Assembly: GCA_023411815.1 (NCBI GenBank)
Contig: JAEYOJ010000157.1
Coordinates: forward strand, 28,603-92,602
Direction: 5' to 3'
DNA from: Pseudomonadota bacterium
Lineage (GTDB): Bacteria; Desulfobacterota; Desulfovibrionia; Desulfovibrionales; Desulfovibrionaceae
DNA: 64,000 nt
How positions within the stretch are numbered: the first letter of the stretch is position 1; each line of letters begins with the position of its first letter. Below are positions 41,344-49,670 of the stretch, piece after piece. Under the pieces are notes generated by a model, which was not told where the DNA came from, searched no databases, and saw only the letters and a program-made list of their open reading frames with translations. Position numbers and translations under genes: made by a program.

Positions 41344-42153
41344 GTGGCCTTAGTAAAAGCCCTCGTCATCACCGGCTATGGGACCAATTGCGAAAAGGAA
41401 TCGGCCTATGCCGTGCGCCAAGCCGGCGCCGACGAGGTCAGCATAGCCTACTTCTCGGACCTGGTCTCTGGCCGCATCCGGCTGGACCCGTTCAACTACC
41501 TCATTTTCCCAGGCGGCTTCCTGGATGGCGACGACCTGGGCGCGGCCCAAGCCGCGGCCTTGCGCTGGCGCTATGCCAAGACGACCGAAGGCGCGCCCAT
41601 CCTCTCCCAACTCGAACGCCTGTTCGCGTCCGGCGGAGTGATCCTGGGCATGTGTAACGGCTTCCAACTTCTAGTCAAGCTCGGATTGCTGCCGGCTATC
41701 GACGGCGCCTACTTCGAGCGCCAGGCCTCCCTGGGCAACAACGATTCCGCCCGCTTCGAGGACCGCTGGGTGCGGCTCAAGATCAATCCCGCCTCGCCCT
41801 GCGTGTTCACCAAGGGCCTGAGCATGCTCGACCTGCCCATCCGCCACGGTGAAGGCAAGATGGTCTTCAAGGATTCCGATCTCATGGACCGGGTCGTACG
41901 CGAGAACCTCGTGGCGCTGCAATACGTCCACCCCGAGTCAGGCGAGCCGACCGAAGAGTATCCGTTCAATCCCAATGGCTCGCCCTTGGGCATTGCCGGC
42001 CTGACAGATCCTTCGGGCCGCATTCTCGGTCTCATGCCCCATCCCGAGGCTTTCAACCACCCCACGAATCATCCGGGCTGGACTCGCGGAGAAGACGCGG
42101 AACTCGGCATTGCCGTATTGGCTGGCGGTGTGCGCTACCTGAAGGCGCAATAG
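41344..42153 (+). CDS. purQ: Phosphoribosylformylglycinamidine synthase, glutaminase subunit
   Basis: A 269-residue class I glutaminase. Nucleophile Cys is in ILGMCNGFQLL (about residues 98-108), with His and Glu in GLMPHPEAFNH. The N-terminus VKALVITGYGTNCEKESAYA is the PurQ signature (GxNC). It releases ammonia from glutamine for FGAM formation in purine synthesis. It is longer than the usual 225-residue PurQ and resembles the glutaminase end of large PurL. The GTG start has GGAGGT eight bases upstream. tadA follows 18 bases later. Confidence 0.9.
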   Translation: MALVKALVITGYGTNCEKESAYAVRQAGADEVSIAYFSDLVSGRIRLDPFNYLIFPGGFLDGDDLGAAQAAALRWRYAKTTEGAPILSQLERLFASGGVILGMCNGFQLLVKLGLLPAIDGAYFERQASLGNNDSARFEDRWVRLKINPASPCVFTKGLSMLDLPIRHGEGKMVFKDSDLMDRVVRENLVALQYVHPESGEPTEEYPFNPNGSPLGIAGLTDPSGRILGLMPHPEAFNHPTNHPGWTRGEDAELGIAVLAGGVRYLKAQ

Positions 42154-42171
42154 CCACCGGCACCAGAACTC

Positions 42172-42696
42172 ATGGCCGCTCCTCGGATATTGCCTCCCGT
42201 TTATCCACCAAAAGGCTGGGCTTCCTGGCGCGAGGTCATGGATATGGCCTTGCGCCAGGCGCACGAGGCGGGAAGCATGGGCGAGGTTCCCGTGGGGGCG
42301 GCCTTGCTTTCGGCCGACGGTGAACTGCTGGCTCAGGCCCACAATGCGCCCCTTAGCCTGAACGACCCTACTGCTCATGCCGAAATGCTCTGCCTGCGCA
42401 AGGCCGCGCAATCCATCGGCAACTACCGCCTGACCGGCAGCATACTGGCCGTGACCCTGGAGCCGTGCATCATGTGCCTGGGCGCCATGGTCCACGCGCG
42501 CATCGCCGGCCTGGTCATCGGAGCCCGCGATCCCAAGGCCGGCGCGGTGCTTTCGCGCCTCAAAGGCTTGCGTCTGCCCTTCCTCAATCATCAATTCTGG
42601 GTCCTGGAAGGCATCATGGCCGAGGATTGCGGCAAGATTCTGTCTAGCTTTTTCCTGCGCAGGCGAAAAACGCGCCATAATCCGCTTTCTCCTTGA
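42172..42696 (+). CDS. tadA: tRNA adenosine(34) deaminase TadA
   Basis: A 174-residue zinc deaminase that converts wobble A34 to inosine in tRNA-Arg(ACG). Zinc motifs are PTAHAEM (His and catalytic Glu) and LEPCIMCLGAMVHARI (two Cys). The N-terminal extension of about 20 residues before WREVMDMALRQA is longer than usual. It is probably cotranscribed with purQ. A tRNA gene and the integrative element follow. Confidence 0.93.
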   Translation: MAAPRILPPVYPPKGWASWREVMDMALRQAHEAGSMGEVPVGAALLSADGELLAQAHNAPLSLNDPTAHAEMLCLRKAAQSIGNYRLTGSILAVTLEPCIMCLGAMVHARIAGLVIGARDPKAGAVLSRLKGLRLPFLNHQFWVLEGIMAEDCGKILSSFFLRRRKTRHNPLSP

Positions 42697-42721
42697 CCTC
42701 CCTACGCATCATGAGTATTTA
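42693..42721 (+). promoter_or_regulatory. Promoter of tRNA-Ser
   Basis: TTGACC (42693-42698), a 17-base spacer and TATTTA (42716-42721) stand 20 bases before the tRNA. The TTGACC overlaps the tadA stop. Confidence 0.65.
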
Positions 42722-42741
42722 AGCTGTCCTTCTACCGACGC

Positions 42742-42835
42742 GGAGAGGTAGCGAAGTGGCCGTAACGCGCCCGACTCGAAATCGGGTTACGGGTTAGTAG
42801 CCCGTACGTGGGTTCAAATCCCACCCTCTCCGCCA
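42742..42835 (+). tRNA. tRNA-Ser (anticodon CGA)
   Basis: A 94-base class II tRNA. The acceptor stem GGAGAGG/CCTCTCC, anticodon loop CTCGAAA in a CCCGA/TCGGG stem (anticodon CGA, reads UCG), long variable arm, T loop GGTTCAAATC and an encoded CCA end are all visible. Its last 18 bases are repeated at 62336-62353, so it is the attachment site of the element. Confidence 0.95.
42818..42835 (+). other. Left attachment site (attL)
   Basis: ATCCCACCCTCTCCGCCA, identical to 62336-62353; it is the T-arm/acceptor end of tRNA-Ser, which stays intact. Confidence 0.9.
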
Positions 42836-42931
42836 TTTCTTTCTAACTTCCTGAGATCACGACCAGCCCTCGTCAGCTCATGCCCCAAATTCCCAATGGA
42901 TACAAATTCGGGATACAAAGGAGCATGACAA

Positions 42932-44617
42932 GTGATCGGGAGGTCTCCCTCCTACCTTGTCCGACATCGGAATACGTTCTATTTTCGAATAGGCGTTCCA
43001 CCAGACCTACGAAACGTCTTCGGAAAGCGCGAGTACCGTTTCTCGCTTCGGACTTCCTATCTTCAGGAAGCTCGACCCAAGGCCATGCGCTGCGCCTCGA
43101 TCTCGAAGACCGTCTTCAATCGGGTCAGAACTCAACAAGGAATCATGGACGAAAGACAAGTTGCGCATTTGACCGAGAAATGGCTTCGGGAAGCGCTGGA
43201 GGACGCGGAGTACTACCGCGCAGTCTCCGGCAGGGTCACGCCTGAGCAGGCAGAGAATGAAAAGGATGACCTCCGTTGGGGCCTTTCAGTTGCGGCTGAT
43301 GCCCTCAAGACCAGGAACTACCGCAAGGTCGAAAACCGTGTGGATGCTCTTCTGGACGCCGAGGGACTCGACAAGGCCAGCATCAAGGGGACAGATACCT
43401 ACAAGCTCCTTTGCCACGCCATGCTCAAGGCTGAGGTCCGCTACCTCCAAGCCGATTTAGGCCGCCTCAGCGGCGATCTGAGCCCCCTTCCAGACACGCC
43501 CCAGCCCTCACCCGCCCCTGCTCCTGAAGAGCCGTCCATCAGGCTCTCAGAGGCTGTCGAGGAGTACATCAAGGAGAAGTCCAAGACCTGGAAGAAGGCG
43601 AGCATGAAGGACATCCCGCTCCAACTCGGCCAGTTTGTTGAGATTCTCGGAGACCTCCCGCTCAAGACGCTCACCTCGAAGCATATCCGCGAGTATCGCG
43701 ACATCCTAAGCAGCCTGCCTTCCCGCGTAGGTCGTTATCCTGAGTACAATGGCAAAACCATCCGGCAGATCGCCGAGATGAACGTCCCAGACGAACGGAA
43801 GCTCTCGCCCAAGACCCTGGAGACCCGCGCAACAAACATCAGCGGCTTCCTGAACTGGGCCGAAGGCGAAGGCTACATCCCGAGCGCCAAGATCAAATCA
43901 CCGCTCTCGCGGATCGGCGGGAAGAAATCAAAGTTCAAGTCGACACGCCGGGGCTTCACGCCAGAAGAGCTGTCCCTCCTCTTCCATTCGGAGGAGTACA
44001 CCAGGGACAAACACGGCAAGTCCTGGCAGTTCTGGACACCCATTATCGCCCTCTTCACCGGAGCGCGGGTCGAGGAGATTTGCCAGCTCCACCTAGAAGA
44101 CATCCGGGAAGTCGACGGCGTCTGGTGCTTCGACATTAACGCCGAAGGTGACAAGGACATCAAGACCGAGGCCGGAAAGCGCCAAGTCCCGATTCACCCG
44201 TTCCTCATCGACCTGGGCCTTCTCCGATATGCCGACGGCATGAGGCGGATGAAAGCAAAGCGGCTCTTCCCCACGATCGAGAAGCGCTCAAGCACCGGCA
44301 AGTACTCCGGGACCGTGACCCAGTGGTTCACCCGTTATCGACGGAAATGCGGCCTGGGAGGCGGCGAAGGCGAGCATAGCCAACTGGTCTTTCATAGCTT
44401 CCGGCACACCTTCATCTCATTCTGCAAGAACAAGCAGATCGACCAGCGGATGATTGCCGAGACCGTGGGCCACGAATCAGACCTCCAGAACGTGACCTTC
44501 GACATCTACGCGCCCCATTACAGCCCGGCGATCCGGTCCCGCGAAGTCATCGAAAAGGTCGATTTCCATGAGACCGTCGGCCTTGATCATCTCAAACGGT
44601 CGAGATGGACTAGATAA
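42932..44617 (+). CDS. Tyrosine recombinase integrase of the element
   Basis: A 561-residue integrase. The N-terminus YLVRHRNTFYFRIGVPPDLR is the DUF6538-type arm region, followed by a SAM-like core-binding domain (about residues 220-330). The catalytic domain shows Arg in LFTGARVEEICQL, HSFRHTF (HxxR), the second His in GHES, and the nucleophile Tyr in FDIYAPHYS. The GTG start has GGAG upstream. It sits 96 bases inside attL, as expected for a tRNA-targeting integrase. Confidence 0.92.
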   Translation: MIGRSPSYLVRHRNTFYFRIGVPPDLRNVFGKREYRFSLRTSYLQEARPKAMRCASISKTVFNRVRTQQGIMDERQVAHLTEKWLREALEDAEYYRAVSGRVTPEQAENEKDDLRWGLSVAADALKTRNYRKVENRVDALLDAEGLDKASIKGTDTYKLLCHAMLKAEVRYLQADLGRLSGDLSPLPDTPQPSPAPAPEEPSIRLSEAVEEYIKEKSKTWKKASMKDIPLQLGQFVEILGDLPLKTLTSKHIREYRDILSSLPSRVGRYPEYNGKTIRQIAEMNVPDERKLSPKTLETRATNISGFLNWAEGEGYIPSAKIKSPLSRIGGKKSKFKSTRRGFTPEELSLLFHSEEYTRDKHGKSWQFWTPIIALFTGARVEEICQLHLEDIREVDGVWCFDINAEGDKDIKTEAGKRQVPIHPFLIDLGLLRYADGMRRMKAKRLFPTIEKRSSTGKYSGTVTQWFTRYRRKCGLGGGEGEHSQLVFHSFRHTFISFCKNKQIDQRMIAETVGHESDLQNVTFDIYAPHYSPAIRSREVIEKVDFHETVGLDHLKRSRWTR

Positions 44618-44647
44618 CCAGACCATCCGCACAGCCAAATGCCCGAG

Positions 44648-44670
44648 AAGCCCCGCCAGCCGGGGCTTTT
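44648..44670 (+). terminator. Terminator of the integrase gene
   Basis: AAGCCCCG, loop CCAGC, CGGGGCTT, then TT: an 8-bp stem 30 bases past the integrase stop. A near copy with its upstream flank occurs at 54910-54935. Confidence 0.8.
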
Positions 44671-45032
44671 CAATTAGGGGCCACTAAAGACCAACCGAAC
44701 ATGCCTCCCTTCTGGATTGGACTTTGGAGCCGCACGCTCATTCGCAATATAACTACTTATGATTATTATGTTAAAGATTAAGGCCCCCTATAGGGCAACC
44801 AGGGGTCAAACCTCATCATAGGCATGGGCCTTTGGTCGTCAGAGTCTGGACTGGCAATGAAGCTTGTCTCCTAACGGATTCGAGGCAGAGGATGACGGTT
44901 TCGATGGGGCGTCTGCCCCTAATGCGGCATTTATTCGTTGTAGACCTTGAGCCACTTGTCCCGACAATCGGGACCACTCATCTTCTCCTTCTCGACTTAC
45001 GATGTGGTTGCCATGAACCACTTGTCTGATCT
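44671..45032. other. Intergenic region, no gene seen
   Basis: About 360 AT-rich bases between the integrase terminator and the operator-like repeats. I find no convincing gene. Confidence 0.4.
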
Positions 45033-45107
45033 GTTACCCAGGTAACGCTTTCGTACCAGTATCGTTAGCTGAGGAAAACTCAGTCTGATCTTGTTAGCCA
45101 GGATAAC
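45033..45107 (+). promoter_or_regulatory. Operator-like palindromes upstream of HTH gene
   Basis: GTTACCCAGGTAAC (45033-45046) is a perfect 6-2-6 palindrome; GTTAGCCAGGATAAC (45093-45107) is a near copy. Between them CTGAG/CTCAG forms a small hairpin (45069-45083). They sit 27-100 bases before a gene with a C-terminal HTH, as expected for autoregulation. Related CCAGGTTACC sequence occurs after hsdR (54749-54770). Confidence 0.55.
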
Positions 45108-45133
45108 ACCCAACTATTATCAGGAGGAATACA

Positions 45134-46090
45134 ATGAGCACTACGCTGCACACTGCCAACTCAAGAAGACAGGTAAATATTCCAGGGGTTGAAGAAAGAG
45201 ATCTGGACCGTTTTCAAAAGATCGTTTCGATGTACCAATCAGATAATAGGCATGAACAAGATGCTGCATTCAATAGAGCAAAAGCGTTTTGCGGCTCCAA
45301 AGGCTGGAGCTACAAGGAGGCCATGGGCTACTTGGCGCAACTAGCGCAAGCAGCAGAGCCAATGAACTTTTTTGCTGGAATGGAATTCAGCTTTGAAGGC
45401 AGTGATCCAGGGTCAATAATTCGTAAATGCAGGGAGTCAGCAGAAGCAGATAGACTGCTACTGGAACGGTATGGCGACTTTGAGGCGGTGTTGGCTCTAA
45501 ACGAGCAAGAGCAACTACTCGTTAATGCTGTTAGTCAGGCTAACATTGACTGGTCTAGACCACACGATGCTATATACCCAACAGAGGTATTAGAAGCAGT
45601 AGGCCACGCCTATGATCTGCCATCAACAATCCCTGAGGCACTAGAGGAAATCAGCTTCTGGAAGCAGCGAAATGCTGATCGTCGAAGAGCCTATAGTAAA
45701 AAAGGGTCAGATTCTTGGAATGCGGATTTGTACGAAGTTGAAGCACGATGGTCATTTATTGATAACCTACTGTTCGAGACGATGGTGCCCAGGTCCATAG
45801 ATGAGCTGTTCGCACTTATTGATTACGCAGATGACTGCTCGCTCAATGGTCAGGGCTTAATTCTAAAGGTGAAGAAGTGGATTGGACATATGGTCGCCAG
45901 TGGTACTTTCAGGCCAGAACCTAACGGCAGTGAATCGGCCAAGCCAGATACCCGCGAACATATCCGCCAAATCAAGACAAATCCTGGAACAGCGGACTGG
46001 TCACTTGCCCAGATAGCTACAAAGCTGGGCGTCTCGCGGACCACGGTCTGGAAGCACATCCAGAAGCTGCAACGAGATGGGCTTCTTTGA
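45134..46090 (+). CDS. HTH-containing protein of unknown family
   Basis: A 318-residue protein. The last 40 residues (SLAQIATKLGVSRTTVWKHI) are a helix-turn-helix of the MarR/LexA-wing type, probably DNA-binding. The first 270 residues are acidic, helical and unrecognised, with two EWSFxD-like repeats not evident on closer look. AGGAGG lies eight bases before the ATG. Base composition is lower in GC than the chromosome. The palindromes upstream suggest it regulates itself and perhaps the restriction operon, which begins 500 bases downstream. Confidence 0.7.
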   Translation: MSTTLHTANSRRQVNIPGVEERDLDRFQKIVSMYQSDNRHEQDAAFNRAKAFCGSKGWSYKEAMGYLAQLAQAAEPMNFFAGMEFSFEGSDPGSIIRKCRESAEADRLLLERYGDFEAVLALNEQEQLLVNAVSQANIDWSRPHDAIYPTEVLEAVGHAYDLPSTIPEALEEISFWKQRNADRRRAYSKKGSDSWNADLYEVEARWSFIDNLLFETMVPRSIDELFALIDYADDCSLNGQGLILKVKKWIGHMVASGTFRPEPNGSESAKPDTREHIRQIKTNPGTADWSLAQIATKLGVSRTTVWKHIQKLQRDGLL

Positions 46091-46596
46091 GCCTGCGGGG
46101 ATTCCAAGCTGTTCACCCCGGCTGACACCACGAGCAGCTCACGGAGGCCGTATGCGCCATCCAGGCAGGCTCTTTCGGCGAGGAGACGATGAAGGAGCGG
46201 GGATTACAGCCTCTCTCATCGTCTACTCGCGGGGCCGCTCATTTGGCATAGTCGGCAAGTCCGCCCGTCAATTCGCGGTGTGCCGCCAGATGATCATAGC
46301 CTGCAAGATCGGCCTTGGCATGACGGGACACGCCATGCATGACATATCCTGAGAGGGCATCTCAGGATCACAGGCAGACCGAGCCAGCCCCTTCGGGCTA
46401 CTCGACCTGAAGTCAGATAGCATCGGGTCGCGATGACAGACCGTTGCCAGCCGCCCTTTTCGCACAACGCCGCGCTTGCTCCCCTGGCGAGTTCTATTTA
46501 CTGTTCCGGCCTGACCAAAAGCGGGATTGGAGAGTCTATTTCCTCTGCGCTCTCACTCGCACAGCACATTCACGAACACCGAGGAACAGATATCCC
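46091..46596. other. Intergenic region with a strong hairpin
   Basis: About 500 bases between the HTH gene and hsdM. Open frames here lack ribosome sites. ATCCTGAGA/TCTCAGGAT (46346-46354 and 46360-46368) is a perfect 9-bp stem with a 5-base loop but no T tract. The hsdM promoter should lie to its right. Confidence 0.45.
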
Positions 46597-48339
46597 ATGA
46601 ACCAACAGTCCCTTTCCGCCTTCATCTGGGCTGTCGCCGACCTTCTACGCGGCGATTACAAGCAGTCGGAATATGGCCGCGTCATCCTGCCATTCACTGT
46701 TCTGCGTCGCCTGGACTGCGTCCTTGCGGCAACCAAGTCAGCCGTCCTGGCTGAGTTCAAGAGCAAGCAGGCGCAGGGCATCACGCCCGACCCGTTCCTC
46801 CTGCGCGCCTCTGGGCAGAGCTTCTTCAACACCTCGCCGCTCGACATGAAGAAGCTCATGGGCGACCAGGATCACATCCGGGAGAACCTGTTCAGCTACA
46901 TCAACGCCTTCTCCCCGGCCGTGCGTGACATCTTCGAGCGCTTCGAGTTCCACGGTCAAATCGAGCGCCTGACCAAGGCCGGGCTGCTTTATCAAGTCAC
47001 CGAGCGCTTCGCGCAGATCGACCTGCACCCGGACGAGGTCAGTAATTATCAGATGGGTCTGGTCTTCGAGGAACTGATCCGCAAGTTCGCGGAACTCTCC
47101 AACGAGACGGCCGGAGAACACTTCACCCCGCGTGAAGTCATCCGCCTCATGGTCAACCTGATCTTCACCGAGGATGACGACGTGCTGTCCAAGCCGGGCG
47201 TCGTGCGCACCATTTACGACCCCACAGCCGGAACCGGCGGCATGCTGTCCATTGCTGGCGAGTACCTGGAGGAACACAACCCCAAGGCCCGCCTGACGGT
47301 CTTCGGCCAGGAGCTGAACGCAGAGTCTTACGCCATCTGCAAGGCGGACATGCTCATCAAGGGCCAGGACGTGTCCAATATAGTCTTCGGCAACACGCTG
47401 TCGGACGACGGGCACCACGGGAAGCACTTCGACTACATGCTGTCGAACCCGCCCTTCGGCGTGGAGTGGAAAAAGGTCGAGAAAGAGGTCCGCAAAGAGC
47501 ACGAGAGCCAGGGTTACAACGGACGCTTCGGGCCGGGTCTGCCCCGCGTCTCCGATGGCTCCATGCTGTTCCTGCTCCACCTCGTCAGCAAGATGCGGCC
47601 GGTGGCGGAAGGCGGCAGCCGCTTCGGCATCGTCCTCAACGGCTCGCCCCTGTTCACGGGCGGCGCGGGAAGCGGCGAGAGCGAGATACGCCGGTACGTC
47701 CTGGAGAACGATCTCCTGGAGGCCATCGTCGGCCTGCCCACGGACATGTTCTACAACACCGGCATCAGCACCTACGTCTGGATCGTTAGCAACCGCAAGC
47801 CCGAGCACCGAAAAGGCAAAGTGCAGCTCATCGACGCCAGCGGCATGTGGCAGAAGATGCGCAAGAGCCTGGGCAGCAAGCGCAAGGAGCTGTCGGACGC
47901 CCACATCGAGGAGATCACCCGGCTTTTCGGCCAGTTCATCGAGACCGAGCAGGACGGCAAGCCCATCAGCCGCATCTTCAGGAACAGCGACTTCGGCTAC
48001 CGTACTATCACGGTTGAGCGGCCGGAGCGGGACAAGGCGGGCAGGATCGTCCTGGGCCAGCGCGGCAAGGCCAAGGGCAAGCCCGTGCCTGACAGCAAGC
48101 TGCGCGATACCGAAAACGTGCCGCTGACCGAGGATGTGGAGGCCTACTTCGAGCGCGAGGTCCGCCCCCATGCCCCTGACGCCTGGATCGACCACGATAA
48201 GACCAAGGTGGGCTACGAAATTCCCTTCAACCGCCACTTCTACGTCTTCACGCCACCGCGCCCGCTGGACGAGATCGATGCGGACCTGAAGCGGACAACC
48301 GACCGGATCAAGGCGATGATCGAGGGGCTGACGGCATGA
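46597..48339 (+). CDS. hsdM: Type I restriction-modification DNA methyltransferase HsdM
   Basis: About 580 residues from ATG 46597. The N-terminal HsdM_N region (SAFIWAVADLLRGDYKQSEY) leads to the N6-adenine methylase core: SAM motif DPTAGTGGML (about residues 205-215) and catalytic MLSNPPFGVEW (about 280-290). Methylation protects host sites. It overlaps hsdS by four bases (ATGA). ATG 46597 is preferred over earlier in-frame codons that precede the family start. Confidence 0.95.
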   Translation: MNQQSLSAFIWAVADLLRGDYKQSEYGRVILPFTVLRRLDCVLAATKSAVLAEFKSKQAQGITPDPFLLRASGQSFFNTSPLDMKKLMGDQDHIRENLFSYINAFSPAVRDIFERFEFHGQIERLTKAGLLYQVTERFAQIDLHPDEVSNYQMGLVFEELIRKFAELSNETAGEHFTPREVIRLMVNLIFTEDDDVLSKPGVVRTIYDPTAGTGGMLSIAGEYLEEHNPKARLTVFGQELNAESYAICKADMLIKGQDVSNIVFGNTLSDDGHHGKHFDYMLSNPPFGVEWKKVEKEVRKEHESQGYNGRFGPGLPRVSDGSMLFLLHLVSKMRPVAEGGSRFGIVLNGSPLFTGGAGSGESEIRRYVLENDLLEAIVGLPTDMFYNTGISTYVWIVSNRKPEHRKGKVQLIDASGMWQKMRKSLGSKRKELSDAHIEEITRLFGQFIETEQDGKPISRIFRNSDFGYRTITVERPERDKAGRIVLGQRGKAKGKPVPDSKLRDTENVPLTEDVEAYFEREVRPHAPDAWIDHDKTKVGYEIPFNRHFYVFTPPRPLDEIDADLKRTTDRIKAMIEGLTA

Positions 48340-49667
48340 GTTTCTCAAGATATCCCGAGTACAAGGATAGTGGTGTCGAGTGGCTAGGGGAGATACCGAA
48401 TCACTGGGAGATTTCGCCAATCAAAAACCTGGCCTTGGTAGTCAATGGCTTTCCCTTCGACTCGAAACACTTTTCGCCAGAGGGACGTTATCCGTTAGTT
48501 CGTATCCGTGATCTTAACAGGTCAGAAACAGACACTTACTATGATGGTGAGTTCCTGGAAGCTGCTGCGATCACTGCCGAGGACGTACTGATTGGAATGG
48601 ACGGAGACTTCAATGTCGGACGTTGGAGCGGACAAGGATTTGCACTTCTGAATCAGCGGATGTGCTGTATCCGCGGACATACGCCCTTGCTAAGTCGACT
48701 GATCGAATATGCGTTACCTTTTCCACTTAAGGCTATCAACGAAATAACCTACTCAACGACCGTTAAACACCTGTCTTCGTTTCAGGTGCAGAAAACGTTC
48801 GTCGCTTTGCCTCCAAGCATGGAGGAGCAAACCGCCATCGCCGCCTTCCTCGACCGTGAAACCTCCAAAATCGACGAGCTAGTGGCCGAGCAGGAGAAGC
48901 TGATCGAATTGCTGAAAGAGAAGCGGCAGGCGGTCATCTCCCACGCGGTCACCAAGGGCCTCGACCCAAATGCCCGGATGAAGGACAGCGGCGTGGAGTG
49001 GCTGGGGGAGGTGCCGGCGCATTGGGAGGTGCAGTTACTTAAGCGCGCCTTCCGCTCAAGCGACTACGGTATCTCAGATTCCCTATCTCCCGATGGCAAT
49101 ATTGCTGTTCTGCGGATGGGCAATATCCAGAACGGTCAGATCGTCAAGGATGATCTCAAGTTCACTGATGAGGTGCCTGATGAGCTTTTGCTGGAAGATG
49201 GCGACCTTCTGTTCAATAGGACAAACAGCCTTGACCTGGTCGGGAAAGTTGGTCTTTTCAATGTAGATGGCAGCCAACCTACGAGCTTTGCATCATACCT
49301 TGTGCGACTTCGTGTGCGGGAAAGCTACTGTCCTGGTTATTTCTCATATCTCTTGAATACACCAGGAATTCTAGGTGAGGCTCGTTCCCTCGCATTTGTT
49401 GCTATTGGACAGTGCAACCTCAATCCCACACGCTATGGCCAGCTTGTCGTGGCGATTCCGCCTCCTGAGGAGCAGCAGGACATTGCCCGCTTTCTTGACA
49501 AGGAGTCAGGGCAGCTTGATGCACTAATTGCTGAAGCTCAATGCGCCATCGACCTCCTCAAAGAACGCCGCTCCGTCCTCATCTCCGCCGCCGTCACCGG
49601 CAAGATCGACGTGCGCGGGCTGGTCGATGCCCTCTCCTTCTCTCCATCCCAAACCAGGGCAGAGTGA
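48336..49667 (+). CDS. hsdS: Type I restriction-modification specificity subunit HsdS
   Basis: A 443-residue protein with two target-recognition domains, each introduced by a repeat: YKDSGVEWLGEIPNHWE (about residues 9-25) and MKDSGVEWLGEVPAHWE (about 211-227). Each half ends in a conserved coiled coil (PSMEEQTAIAAFLDRE and PPEEQQDIARFLDKE). The two halves read the two parts of a split DNA target. TRD sequences differ from each other, so the target is asymmetric. Confidence 0.95.
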   Translation: MSFSRYPEYKDSGVEWLGEIPNHWEISPIKNLALVVNGFPFDSKHFSPEGRYPLVRIRDLNRSETDTYYDGEFLEAAAITAEDVLIGMDGDFNVGRWSGQGFALLNQRMCCIRGHTPLLSRLIEYALPFPLKAINEITYSTTVKHLSSFQVQKTFVALPPSMEEQTAIAAFLDRETSKIDELVAEQEKLIELLKEKRQAVISHAVTKGLDPNARMKDSGVEWLGEVPAHWEVQLLKRAFRSSDYGISDSLSPDGNIAVLRMGNIQNGQIVKDDLKFTDEVPDELLLEDGDLLFNRTNSLDLVGKVGLFNVDGSQPTSFASYLVRLRVRESYCPGYFSYLLNTPGILGEARSLAFVAIGQCNLNPTRYGQLVVAIPPPEEQQDIARFLDKESGQLDALIAEAQCAIDLLKERRSVLISAAVTGKIDVRGLVDALSFSPSQTRAE

Positions 49668-49670
49668 AAT

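Noticed and set aside
46077..46352. 91-codon plus-strand frame between the HTH gene and hsdM
   Set aside because: No ribosome site, no similarity to a known family, overlaps the HTH gene end.
46738..48420. 560-codon minus-strand frame
   Set aside because: Mirror of hsdM; HsdM motifs are complete on the plus strand.
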